Source: Flavivirga jejuensis (GTDB lineage: Bacteria > Bacteroidota > Bacteroidia > Flavobacteriales > Flavobacteriaceae). Taken from it: a stretch of DNA of 64,000 bases. How positions within the stretch are numbered: the first letter of the stretch is position 1; every line of letters begins with the position of its first letter. Both the position numbers and the translations under genes were made by a program. Shown here piece after piece: positions 1 through 9,900 of this stretch. The notes beneath the pieces were generated by a model. That model worked only from the letters and a program-made list of their open reading frames with translations, ran no database searches and was not told the origin of the DNA. The stretch lies in the NCBI RefSeq assembly GCF_030540765.1, contig NZ_JAUOEL010000003.1:1-64000 (forward strand), given 5' to 3'.

Positions 1-38
1 TAGCGTTCATCCTGAGCCAGGATCAAACTCTTCATCGT
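1..38 (-). rRNA. rrs: 16S ribosomal RNA, 5' end only
   Basis: The reverse complement of the first bases carries the universal 16S start, AGAGTTTGATCCTGGCTCAG, followed by GATGAACGCTA. By comparison with E. coli the mature 5' end lies about 7 bases beyond this motif, near position 38. The rest of the gene lies outside the window, so only the first few dozen bases are present. A short hairpin at 51-68 (GATCTT/AAGATC arms) lies in the leader and may belong to the precursor processing stem. Confidence 0.97.
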
Positions 39-219
39 TAATTTTTATAGATCTTATAAAAGATCCAGTTAACAACTAATTGGAATTTCTAGTACTCAAA
101 ATGGTTTATTCTCTTTGTTTAAACACTACCGTTTCCAGTAGCATTCTTACGCTGTCAATTCAATATGTTTATGAACTTTTTTTTATCTTATCTAAACTCG
201 TCTCCTCGTTTAGCGGGTG

Positions 220-250
220 CAAATATAAAACCCTTTTTTCATTCCCACAA
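220..250 (-). promoter_or_regulatory. rRNA promoter P1 (Bacteroidota type)
   Basis: On the minus strand TATATTTG (220-227) matches the Bacteroidota -7 element TAnnTTTG, with TTG (248-250) 20 bases upstream as the -33 element. The bases just downstream are GC-rich (GCACCCGC), as expected of a stringently controlled rRNA promoter. It would start the 16S precursor about 175 bases before the mature 5' end. The sequence match is direct; activity is inferred. Confidence 0.75.
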
Positions 251-358
251 TGCTTTTTAAATCTTTTTTGAAAAAAAAATTTAACCTTTTTTTCTCGATA
301 TAAAAACCATTATTTTTATGAACTTCGCTTTTAACATCGCTGCCGTTTTTAGCGGCTG

Positions 359-386
359 CAAACATACAACCTTTTTTAATTCTCAA
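359..386 (-). promoter_or_regulatory. rRNA promoter P2 (Bacteroidota type)
   Basis: TATGTTTG on the minus strand (359-366) with TTG 17 bases upstream (384-386), followed downstream by GCAGCCGCTAAA. The segment around the -7 box resembles P1 and the candidate box at 483-490, so the promoters look like duplicates spaced about 125-140 bases apart. This is the typical tandem arrangement upstream of rRNA operons. Confidence 0.72.
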
Positions 387-482
387 AAGCTTTTTTTAAA
401 CTTTTTTTTATTTATTTTTTGAAGCTTTTTATGAACCTCGCTCTTTACTCGATTCTTACAAATCTTAAGCCCTAAGCGGCTG

Positions 483-490
483 CAAAGATA
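483..490 (-). promoter_or_regulatory. possible third rRNA promoter -7 box
   Basis: TATCTTTG on the minus strand followed by GCAGCCGCTTAGGG resembles the -7 region and GC-rich discriminator of P1 and P2. No TTG is found at the expected distance upstream, so it may be weak or a decayed copy. The rest of this gene-free stretch, up to about 855, is AT-rich and shows nothing else I can assign. Confidence 0.4.
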
Positions 491-858
491 CCCTCCATTT
501 CCTGATAACCTAAGCTTTTTTTATCTTATTTTTAGATACTTTTTTACAACCTGAAATACAGTGAGTTATAATCAGGTTTTTATCCTATAATTATTGTTAA
601 TAATCTCATTATACTCTTATATGCCTTTTTTATGCTTTCTTCTTATTATTATAACTACTTTTTTTCGTCAGCTTTCAAGGTTTTTATCTAAGCTCGTTTT
701 TATAGGGTTTTAAACTTTGAAAAATGGCCAGTTACTAAATCTAATAAAGCTTTATTCTTAGAATAAACTCGACTTAAACATCTTTAATCGGTTTTCTTTT
801 TACTCTCTTCATGAAATACTGGTCGATCTAAAGAACAACCAAACTCACTTTTACACAT

Positions 859-896
859 AAAAAAACCCTAAATAGATTTTTAAATACTATACAGGG
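859..896 (-). terminator. terminator after the porin-like gene
   Basis: Minus-strand hairpin with imperfect 10-base arms (866-875 and 887-896) followed by a run of seven U residues (859-865 read as U). It lies about 50 bases after the stop codon of the porin-like gene. Confidence 0.55.
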
Positions 897-943
897 CAAA
901 ATAGCGTGTGGCTTTTAAACCAAACGCCTGTTATATGATAGGT

Positions 944-2887
944 TTATAAAAAGAAATTCCAAACAACACCAAAGCGTATAGAAAAGTCTCTATACGGATT
1001 ATTTGGCGCTGAATAAAAATTATACCCCGTGAAGGATGAATTAAAATGTTCTGCTTTTAAATAGATTCTGGTTTGTCGAATTTTTGCGTTTATAAAGAAA
1101 TCTAAACGAGGAAAGCCCCCGTATTCTCTTTCGGTTTGCACATAAAATTCTGCCAGCAATGGATTGTAAGCATTCATATAATACTTAGTAAAGTAATTGA
1201 AGGTTACTCCTGTTTGCAGATACATGGCCTTTTTAAATAAATGACTAGAATAGTATAAGGTATTACGAATTATAAATTCTGGTACATTTAATATATTATC
1301 GCTATCTTCTACATTTTGGTATAGTAAGGTATTATTTAAAGCAAACTTGCCAACTTTTATTTCTCTATCTAATTTAACTCTTAAATAATTGATTGATTTG
1401 TCATTTTGAAACGCCTGCACCTGACTACTTGTTTCATCTTCTTTGAAGTAAACATAATCACTAATAGTAGAATAATCGACTGATATATTAGCTATTTTTT
1501 TCGATTTTAATTGAAATGCTAATTGTTCTGTTTCGATATTATTAAAATTATTTTGCCAATTATAACTTATATAATCACTTTGATACAATAGAGTATTATA
1601 GTTTGGTGCTTTTGAACTATGGTTTACTGATGCTGTTGCAGATAAATCATCATTAAGTTCAAAGGTTGCTTTTGCTTTTAAGAAATTGCCATCGAAATCT
1701 CCTGATACATTTAGTCCTAGTGATCCTTCTAAATCGAAACCCTTATATTGTTTATGGTACTTACCTCCTGCAGAAAATATATTTCCTTTTAATCTGTTAA
1801 CAATTATGTTTCCATTTAATTCTGTTAACTTATTATAACCATAGTTGTAATTATTGCTTGATATATTAAATTGCAAATCACCAATTATATTATTACTATA
1901 GTTTAACTGCACCTGGTTATAAAAATTTTCCAGCGTTACTCGGTCTTTAATTGTACTTTTAAATGCATTTCCAAAAAAAGTTGTTGCCGAATTTTGGTCA
2001 TATTGATAGTATTTATCTTCAAATGATATGATATGTCCTAAACTAAGTTTATTTTTTGATAGTGAATCTTTTTTCTTGATAATTTTATAGTTGTGTTCTA
2101 AATGAAACCGCTTTGCTTTTATGATATTTTCGGTGTTTGTTAAATTCACTTCTAAGATAGAGCGTTCTAAAAATTCTTCGACCCCTGTTTCAAAATTTGC
2201 TACACTAGGATCGTCTTGAAGTCCACCATTCTCCTGGCTCATCAAATCTTGTGTTACTATGTGCCCCCTAGCACTGTAACGATTATTTTTAGTTCTATAA
2301 TTTGATGTAAATCTAAAATTACCTGAACTTGTTAATATACTCTGATACTTCCCTAATGAACGCAATCCTTTATACGCTATCGAGAAATTAAATTCTGGCG
2401 ATGTATTTACTGTAAAGAACGAATCTGCTAATTGCCCTTGCTCAAAAGCCGTTTTAAAAAACAATTCTGTAAATGGTGTTGGTACGCGATAATAATTAAT
2501 ATCTTCAATCTCCATATAATTGAAGTGTCTTGCTCGGGCACCAAAGCTAGGCATTAAGTTAGTACTCTGTAAATTATAAGTTAAACTATTATATGTTTGC
2601 CCCAGATTTGAAAATGGGATTAAACCAAAATTGTCTCTTCGTAGGTAATTAAACTTATATTCTTTTTGAATTGTTAACGTCGTATCTACAAAAGTGGTAT
2701 CATTCTCGCGAGAGATTATTAAGTAGTCCTGAATTTTAGCTTTTTGATCTTTAGGGTCTTTCTTTGTCATCGAATCTTGTTTCTTCACAACTGCATCCGA
2801 CAAAGACCTTTTAGTCTTAGACTTTGTTTGCGCGTTTAATGGATTAAAAAGGCATATTAAAAAAAGGGCTAAAAATAGTTTCTTCAT
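944..2887 (-). CDS. porin-like outer-membrane beta-barrel protein
   Basis: 647-residue protein beginning with a clear signal peptide (MKKLFLALFLICLFNPLNAQ). The reading frame is open a further 32 codons upstream, but those residues are unlike a leader; starting at 2887 puts the signal peptide at the N terminus. A TACATTTG box lies about 20 bases upstream. After an acidic/lysine-rich linker the body is made of alternating aromatic and polar strands and ends in a terminal phenylalanine-containing strand (VVWNFFL), typical of barrels. Length and pattern fit the Bacteroidota putative porin family (Porin_10); the assignment is by resemblance and substrate is unknown. It is separated from the Sus-type operon upstream by a strong terminator, so it is probably transcribed alone. 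Confidence 0.75.
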   Translation of the reverse strand: MKKLFLALFLICLFNPLNAQTKSKTKRSLSDAVVKKQDSMTKKDPKDQKAKIQDYLIISRENDTTFVDTTLTIQKEYKFNYLRRDNFGLIPFSNLGQTYNSLTYNLQSTNLMPSFGARARHFNYMEIEDINYYRVPTPFTELFFKTAFEQGQLADSFFTVNTSPEFNFSIAYKGLRSLGKYQSILTSSGNFRFTSNYRTKNNRYSARGHIVTQDLMSQENGGLQDDPSVANFETGVEEFLERSILEVNLTNTENIIKAKRFHLEHNYKIIKKKDSLSKNKLSLGHIISFEDKYYQYDQNSATTFFGNAFKSTIKDRVTLENFYNQVQLNYSNNIIGDLQFNISSNNYNYGYNKLTELNGNIIVNRLKGNIFSAGGKYHKQYKGFDLEGSLGLNVSGDFDGNFLKAKATFELNDDLSATASVNHSSKAPNYNTLLYQSDYISYNWQNNFNNIETEQLAFQLKSKKIANISVDYSTISDYVYFKEDETSSQVQAFQNDKSINYLRVKLDREIKVGKFALNNTLLYQNVEDSDNILNVPEFIIRNTLYYSSHLFKKAMYLQTGVTFNYFTKYYMNAYNPLLAEFYVQTEREYGGFPRLDFFINAKIRQTRIYLKAEHFNSSFTGYNFYSAPNNPYRDFSIRFGVVWNFFL

Positions 2888-2981
2888 AATTATGTGTAAA
2901 CGGTGCAAATGTAAATACAAAATATGATAACGTGGAAAAATGGGAAAATTATATTTTAATTTCATCATATTTTTCGAACAC

Positions 2982-3018
2982 AAAAAACCCTATACTTACT
3001 TGACGCAAGTATAGGGTT
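2982..3018 (-). terminator. strong intrinsic terminator of the Sus-type operon
   Basis: Perfect 12-base stem (2986-2997 with 3007-3018), 9-base loop, and a run of U on the minus strand (2982-2987). It closes the operon that ends with the DUF4302 lipoprotein gene and isolates the porin gene. Confidence 0.85.
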
Positions 3019-3069
3019 AGATTATTACTAGCTAATTTTAATTCTTATGTTATCGGACGAATTTTTCGA

Positions 3070-4470
3070 TTAAAAAAACAATCCATAAGCTCTAAGTGAT
3101 TCGTAATCCAAACTAGTAAAAGCTCCCGCAGGATCGCTATAGTTACTGATACTTCCTCTGAACGCCCCTTCATTAGTATAAAGCAAACCTTTAGAGCTAC
3201 CAAAAAACGCTATTAAAGGCAGTACATCTGCTTCAAAAAATGCATCGTTAGCTCCTGAAAATGGTCCTTGATACTCTAAGAACAATGTATTATCTTGAAT
3301 ACTTGCCAAATGACAATAATTTGCTCTAAAATTATCACCGTTAGCATCTTGTAAAAAGACAGCTAAATTAGTACAGTTACCATCAAAATCTAAGAAAACG
3401 GCAAAAAAAGAAAATCTTAATACTCCTGGACCAAATCGATTATCTAAATTAGTATTAATTTGATCTAATACCTGTTCTTGAAAACAAGGGCTTAATAATG
3501 GATTTGTCCCGTCTGCTGTATCATAAAAATACGTTGAACCTGGTAACTCAAAAATATCTTCTCCCGTAGGAACAGATGGCGACGTTTGAAGGATTCTTGC
3601 AGTAGCCCCATTTACAGTTGCTACATATTGAATTTCTGGTGTACTGGAATCTAAGATAAAATCCCTGAAGCTATTATCTCCAACCTCTAATACAGGGCTA
3701 ATTGATATTGCTTGTTCTCCTCCAATTAACGTAAAAGCGACTCCAAGACTTTGCCTTGAACTAACACCTCCTGCATCTGTAGTTTCAGCATCAAAGAAAA
3801 TATTATTTGGATCGTAGTTCAAAATATAACTAATGGTTTCGCCTCCATTATTTATTTCCATCACAAGGTTATCATACACAGACGCAGTTGCACAATCAAC
3901 TTCTGAAAAAGCTTGTCTATTAGCATAAGTAATATCTACACTAGCGACACTTTCTGTATCAAAATCTGTAAAACCTGAGGGAGACATTACAAAAACACCA
4001 TCGCTACGCACATCTTTAAAAGTAATATTACCATTTTCTTCACCTGCATATTGAAATGAATTGCTCCCAAAAAAGGTATCAAATCCTGCCGCTCCATCTT
4101 GGATTAAATCCGTTATATGTCTCGATCCACTTGTAAACACTAATTCTGCCGAAGTAGTTCCTGTAACAATCTCGTATCTCGTGTCTGTAAGACTCGTAGT
4201 GCTTTTGAAGTCTGATGTTATTTTAACCCTAAGATCTTCTGTAAAATTCATGTGAAAATTAATGCCTCCCACAACATCATCATTTGGAAAATATACCCCA
4301 GAAAACCCCTGCGATTCCGACAGCAATAATGTTCTTAATTCACTTATTTCTTTATCTATTCTTACTGTTGGCGAATCGTCAAATATTTCTTCAGTTCTAT
4401 CTACTTCACAGGAGTTTAAAACTAGTGTTAACATTAATAAACTGAATATATAATTAATTGTTTTTTTCAT
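3070..4470 (-). CDS. DUF4302-type surface lipoprotein of the Sus-like locus
   Basis: 466 residues with a lipoprotein signal (lipobox LNSC, Cys21) and an N-terminal helix EISELRTLLLSESQGFSGVYFPN followed by beta-rich sequence. This start, with SPTVRIDKEISELR and the FSGVYFPNDD motif, resembles DUF4302 lipoproteins, which are commonly encoded next to SusC/SusD and the Peptidase_Mx1-type lipoprotein, as here. It lies 12 bases after the metallopeptidase gene, so it is co-transcribed. The role is probably surface binding of the imported substrate, inferred only from the neighbours. Confidence 0.7.
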   Translation of the reverse strand: MKKTINYIFSLLMLTLVLNSCEVDRTEEIFDDSPTVRIDKEISELRTLLLSESQGFSGVYFPNDDVVGGINFHMNFTEDLRVKITSDFKSTTSLTDTRYEIVTGTTSAELVFTSGSRHITDLIQDGAAGFDTFFGSNSFQYAGEENGNITFKDVRSDGVFVMSPSGFTDFDTESVASVDITYANRQAFSEVDCATASVYDNLVMEINNGGETISYILNYDPNNIFFDAETTDAGGVSSRQSLGVAFTLIGGEQAISISPVLEVGDNSFRDFILDSSTPEIQYVATVNGATARILQTSPSVPTGEDIFELPGSTYFYDTADGTNPLLSPCFQEQVLDQINTNLDNRFGPGVLRFSFFAVFLDFDGNCTNLAVFLQDANGDNFRANYCHLASIQDNTLFLEYQGPFSGANDAFFEADVLPLIAFFGSSKGLLYTNEGAFRGSISNYSDPAGAFTSLDYESLRAYGLFF

Positions 4471-4482
4471 TTTTATTTTTTT

Positions 4483-5373
4483 TTAGTCCAAACTATCTAA
4501 AAGTGCTTGATATGCTAATTCCTGTAATTCATAAAGGTCTATACCAAAATTTTCTTGAAAATACGTTAGCACAATTTCTAACTTTTGTCTTATAATTGCC
4601 TGCCCAGAAGGACTCGCACTATCAATAATTGCTTCAAAATCTGCTCTGGAGTTTGTTAGCATAGTTGCTACAATTTCAACAAAATCTTCATTTTCTTGAC
4701 TTGATGCATATGCTGTAATAAATCCTAAATCCAAATATTCTGAAGGATCTGGATTACCAAACTCATCAAAACCTAAATTAAACCACTGTGCGGTATAATC
4801 TGCAGGTGTAATTAAACCAAAATCGTCAGTAAAAGGAAATTTTTGATTTAAGATATGTGCATATTCATGATGCAATGTTTGTAGAGGTCTTCTAACACTA
4901 TTCACATCAGAATAATCCAAAAAGTCTAAATTAAAAAATGTAATTCTGGTACCAGCTTCTGCAATACCTAATGTTATTGTAGGGCTGTTTGGATTAAAAT
5001 TAAATCCTCCTGAATATACTATTTGACGTGGCGTAATTTCTGCTATAAAATCCTCACCTCCCAATTTATTATAGGGATCAATCCAAGTTCTTTTTATGGT
5101 TTCAGACCAGCGTTGCACATCATCTTCCTTCATAGGATATAAAAATCTAGCGATATCAGTATTACTTGCTCCCCATAAGTATGATATTTCAATGTTGTAA
5201 GGTGAAACAAAATTAGATCTTAACCATACATCTAAATCTGATAGAATTGGTGTACTTGCATCTATTTGGCTTTCTTTTATGGTATCAGAAGAATCACTGC
5301 ATGAACTTATTAGTAAAGCAACTAATACAAGATTTGCCCATATTATATTTTTTATGTTTTTCATTTTAATCAT
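4483..5373 (-). CDS. putative zinc metallopeptidase lipoprotein (Mx1 type)
   Basis: 296 residues with lipobox ISSC (Cys25) and the zinc motif HHEYAHILNQ (HExxH) near the middle, followed about 60 residues later by an acidic segment (ENEDFVEIVATML) that could give the third ligand. This arrangement matches the putative zinc-binding metallopeptidase family (Peptidase_Mx1) encoded in Sus-like loci of Bacteroidota. It follows susD by 18 bases and precedes the DUF4302 gene. It probably sits on the outer surface and trims a protein or glycoprotein before import by SusC/SusD; that role is inference. A second in-frame ATG three codons in is an alternative start. Confidence 0.75.
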   Translation of the reverse strand: MIKMKNIKNIIWANLVLVALLISSCSDSSDTIKESQIDASTPILSDLDVWLRSNFVSPYNIEISYLWGASNTDIARFLYPMKEDDVQRWSETIKRTWIDPYNKLGGEDFIAEITPRQIVYSGGFNFNPNSPTITLGIAEAGTRITFFNLDFLDYSDVNSVRRPLQTLHHEYAHILNQKFPFTDDFGLITPADYTAQWFNLGFDEFGNPDPSEYLDLGFITAYASSQENEDFVEIVATMLTNSRADFEAIIDSASPSGQAIIRQKLEIVLTYFQENFGIDLYELQELAYQALLDSLD

Positions 5374-5391
5374 TTTAAAAGTTTAACAAGG

Positions 5392-6891
5392 CTATCTTGG
5401 ATTAGGTAAAATACCGCGAGATTGCGCCTCCGTTGGGATTTGTAATGCTCTTCTGTTATCTCCTTTAGGTAGCGTTAATGTTTCTGAAACACTTGGTGTC
5501 AACTGTCTTTCATGTTCAACTACTATATCATGCCTTTTCATATCGAACCAACGTAAGCCTTCATTATAAAATACGGATCGTTTTGTTTGTAAAATGACAT
5601 TTACAAAGGGTAATGCATTTGCTGGTATCTGGTAATGTGGTGTATAAAAATCTGAATCAATTCCGAAATTGGTTGTAATATCATCAGTAGATAGTACAGC
5701 AGCACTAGTATATCCTTCAGACTTTACAGACAATAATGTATTTAAATCATCAGCTGCTAGTTGAAATTCTCCAAGCATCGCGTAAGCTTCAGCCCTGTTA
5801 AACATAGTTTCATCGGTTGTTAAAATCGGGGTTTGCACAAAAACAAGTCCTATCCCAGCTGCTTGGTTTGTTGTTCTAAAATACTCATCATATTTTGGAA
5901 CGTTGAAAAACAAATCTTGGCCAAACACTTGTTCTGACCACGCCAAACCAGCAGCATTACCATTGAAAAAAAGCTCTCTGGCCAGATCACCACTTAATTG
6001 AAAACGCAAAGAAGCGTGATTTCTGCTATACACTGAAGAACCTACTGTAATTAAAAGATTTGCTGGTTCTAGAGTTGAAGAAAACCTCAAAGCTCTTTCG
6101 CTATAACTTAAACCTGCTGCTCTGTATTCATTTGCATAATCTCTTAAGTCATTAACACCAGATCCAGATCCTAAAACTTCATTACTATAATCTATTACCT
6201 TTTGCCAATCTCCTTTAACTAAATAGAAACGAGATGCAAATGCATTGGCTCCTCTTGTTGTGAAATGAAATTTTGGCTCACTATAATTTAAATCATTGCC
6301 AATATATTTGAGTCCTTCAACTAAATCTGCTTCTATATTATCATAAACTTCTTGCACAGTATGCCTTGTATATTGAGGCAGCAATGTAGTTTCTGGCTCT
6401 GTGATATAGGCAATTCCTAAATCTGACGAAGCAGTAGATGGGTTATAGGCTTTTGCAAAAATACTTACCAACATAAAGTGAGCATAGGCTCTACACAGAA
6501 GCGCTTCTCCTCTTTGATTCACATCAATTACTCCTAATTCATCTAGAGAAGCTAAAGCTTGATTTGCTTGTGATATAGCCTCGTAAGCCCCATTCCAATA
6601 AAAGGTTGGTGTATCTTCATCATTATCAAAAAAATCGCCCCACTCATACATAAAATCATTTAGGCGGGATTCTTCAGCAGAAAAACTTTTATCATCTGCA
6701 TTATCGGACATTGGTTCTAAAAAAGGAGTATATAAAGCTTGTGGATACGCATTAACTAAAAGCTCGCTTATTTTTTCTAAAGAATCTATCTCTGTTCTAT
6801 TGTCTGGAGACTCGTCTAATATATCATCACATGATACTAAAACTAAAAATAGCGTAATGACAGATATTTTTATTAAATTATATTTTTTCAT
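5392..6891 (-). CDS. SusD/RagB-family nutrient-binding lipoprotein
   Basis: 499 residues with lipobox LVSC (Cys21) followed by DDILDESPDNRTEIDSLEKI, a typical SusD N terminus. The TPR-like helical core is visible in segments such as ALLCRAYAHFMLVSIFAKAY and FNRAEAYAMLGEFQLAADDLN, and the C terminus has the usual RWFDMKRH and LPKGDNRRALQIP elements. It is 11 bases downstream of the susC-like gene and would form the lid of that transporter at the cell surface, capturing substrate. Confidence 0.93.
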   Translation of the reverse strand: MKKYNLIKISVITLFLVLVSCDDILDESPDNRTEIDSLEKISELLVNAYPQALYTPFLEPMSDNADDKSFSAEESRLNDFMYEWGDFFDNDEDTPTFYWNGAYEAISQANQALASLDELGVIDVNQRGEALLCRAYAHFMLVSIFAKAYNPSTASSDLGIAYITEPETTLLPQYTRHTVQEVYDNIEADLVEGLKYIGNDLNYSEPKFHFTTRGANAFASRFYLVKGDWQKVIDYSNEVLGSGSGVNDLRDYANEYRAAGLSYSERALRFSSTLEPANLLITVGSSVYSRNHASLRFQLSGDLARELFFNGNAAGLAWSEQVFGQDLFFNVPKYDEYFRTTNQAAGIGLVFVQTPILTTDETMFNRAEAYAMLGEFQLAADDLNTLLSVKSEGYTSAAVLSTDDITTNFGIDSDFYTPHYQIPANALPFVNVILQTKRSVFYNEGLRWFDMKRHDIVVEHERQLTPSVSETLTLPKGDNRRALQIPTEAQSRGILPNPR

Positions 6892-6902
6892 AGTTCTTTT
6901 TA

Positions 6903-9900
6903 TTAAAATCCAACATTAACTGTAAACGTATATAATCTAGTAATTGGGAATGCAACACCACCAGACCTTATAAATTCTGGATCTTGCCCAGCCAATTTTT
7001 TATCAGAATAAAACAGGAATGGATTTGTAGTTTGTAAACTTAACCTGAAGCGACTCATCCCCAATTTTTGAACAATGTTTTTATCCAGTGAATATCCAAG
7101 GGTAATATTTTTCATTCTAATAAAATCCCCATCTGCTATACGTTCTGTAGAGTAATTGTAGGCATTATAGATCTGTCTAGAGTTCGTTTCCCCACGTCTT
7201 TGTATGAGTTGTGTTGATGGAATCACTGGTATATTAGTGATATTTTCATCTCCAGGGGTTAACCATCTATTGAGAAATTCAGTAGGAAAAACTGATAAAT
7301 CTGAATAATTGGATGCGTATGCTGGATCTAATCTAATTTTATTACCTGCAGAAAACGAAATAAAGAAACTAAAATCCCAATTTTTGTATTTGAAATTATT
7401 AGCGAAACCACCTGTAACATTAGGTAATGTTGGCCCTTCGTATTTAAGATAAGACAATGGATCATCGGTTGACTGAAAGTCGATACCATCTTCTGGCAAA
7501 GTAAATGTAGGATATCCATCACTATCTAATCCTTCAAAATTATATGAAAACAAAGAATTAGGAGCAAAACCTACTGCATTACCAAACTGACCTCCTGTAA
7601 TTAAATCAAATACATTGGGCTCTTGCTGTAATTCTGTAATTTCCTGATCAAGTAATGATATATTAAAACCAGAATTCCATTTAAATTCATCATTTGATAC
7701 ATTTACCGTATTAAGCTGAAATTCTATTCCTTTAGTTTCTAAAGAAGAGAAGTTTCCTAATTTTATAGGTTCTCCACCAATCCCAGAGGTTGTTATAAAA
7801 TCTATTAAGTCTTTTCCATCTCTAAAATAAGCATCAATATTCATGGCTATTCTGTTATTGAATAAACCAATATCTAATCCTAAGTTATATTCTATTTGCT
7901 TTTCCCAGGTTAGTTCTGAGTTTTGCAAATCTATTATATCAATGGCATTTTCTCTATCTGATATAAAACCTCTATCGGTAACTTGATTTCTAAATATGGC
8001 TTCATTATTAGAAGCGGTATTAGCGATCAAAGCAGATAAACCATAAGAAGTCCTTAGTACTAAATTATTAATAATGCCCGAGTTATCTATAAAGTTTTCC
8101 CTATGCACGTTCCATCTTCCAGAAACGGTGTATGTTGGTAACCATCTGGTACCGTCAGATTTACCAGCTCTATTGGAGCCTTCATAATTCCCTGAAAGAT
8201 TCAAAACATATTTCTTGTCAAAATCATAAGTTGCATTGGCAAAAAACGTAATTTCTCTGTTTCTGGTTTCTTGAAAACCAAAATAATCATCTCCTTCCAG
8301 AATTGCTTTTCTTAGGATATCTGGATCTGTAAAAACAGTACCTCCTCTTGAAAATTGGTAGCCATAACCCGTATTAAATCCAGCCGACCTATCTGTATGC
8401 CTATATTCCTGACCTCCATAAAGTGTCAATCCATGTATGTCATCTTTAAACCGCTTCTTATATTCTAAAGTATTCCTAAAGGTATATGTTGTAATTGTAT
8501 TCCTATTACTTCTTAAAATACCTCCAACTGGAAGCACGACTCTTGGACTTGAATTTGGAAGTTCTGGATCTTGAAATAAAAATGTGTTTGCATCTCTTAT
8601 TATAGTATTATCATTTGCTCTGTAAGCTTCTGCTGCATTTGAAAACTCTGTAGTAGCATGATCACTTGTTGAATTTGCATAGCGAGCTGTTCCTAAAAAA
8701 GAATATTCAAGATGATCATTAATCTTGTAATCTAATTGCGCTTGAAAACGAACATCGTTAACATTTAGTTCAACAGAATTATTCTCTATTTCTTGTAAAA
8801 TATTGAATGGCGCCCAATTGTTACGAACGAATTCTAAATCGCCATTATTATCTCTTGGACGTATTGCTCTACTTGTATTAAGAGCATAATTAAAAGGGTT
8901 TGTATCAAATTCTCTATTGAATGAACCAAAAAAGTTATCCGATTCTCTATCTAAGGTACCTGGTGCGTTTTGATTTCTTATAGAGGCATTTAGCTGCGTA
9001 GTTATTTTTAATTTATCATTATCTCCTAAATAGTATGTGTTTCTTAAATTACCTGTTAGTCTTCTTACTCTATCTGCTATAGTCCATCCTGGGTCTGCAA
9101 AATAACCTATGGAAGCATATGTGGTACTTTTTTCACCACCTGCGGAAAAACTCAAAGTATGTGTTTGGGTAGGTGTTGGTCTAAACAATTCTTTGAACCA
9201 ATTTGTGTTTGCCAATTCGTATTGTTGTAAAAATCTAGCTCTTCCTTCTGGAGTATTACTAACTTCAAAAACGCCTTGTTCATTAGGTTCTAATGAATTG
9301 TATAACAAATTATAAATACCACCGTTTCGTCCATTAACTACTCCTGTATTTGTTATTTGTCCTACTTGCTGGCTTGCCAACTGTCTGTAAATTGAAACCG
9401 TTTCTTGCGAATTCAAAAGGTTATATTCATCGTAACTCGGAATGGCTCTAACAGCATATTCTGAAGTATAATTAAAAGTTGGTTTTTGATTCCTCTTACC
9501 AGATTTAGTAGTAATCACCACAACTCCGTTTAAAGCTCTTGCTCCATATTGAGCACTTGCAGAGGCATCTCTTAAGATTTCAAAACTCTCTATATCATTA
9601 GCATTTAATCCTGCTAAGGCAGAACTTAACAAACTATTAAGATCACCAGCAACTAAGTCTTGAAATGATATATCAACAATTTCTTCTTGTATTGCACCAT
9701 CTACAACCCAAATAGGTTTTGTGTCTCCTAAAATAGAAGATGACCCTCTTATTGTAATTCTAGGGGCTGCGCCAAAAGTTCCTGTTACGTTTTGAACACT
9801 CACACCAGCTGCTCTACCTTCTAGACTTCTTGTTAAATCTGGGACTGCATCTAATTTAATATCTGCCGCTTTAATGGTTTGCGATGCTCCTGTAAATAAT

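Noticed and set aside
80-271. 63-codon plus-strand frame
   Set aside because: It overlaps the rRNA leader and promoters, has no ribosome-binding site or recognisable product.
2888-2983. N-terminal extension of the porin-like gene
   Set aside because: The added 32 residues precede a perfect signal peptide and overlap a -7 promoter box.
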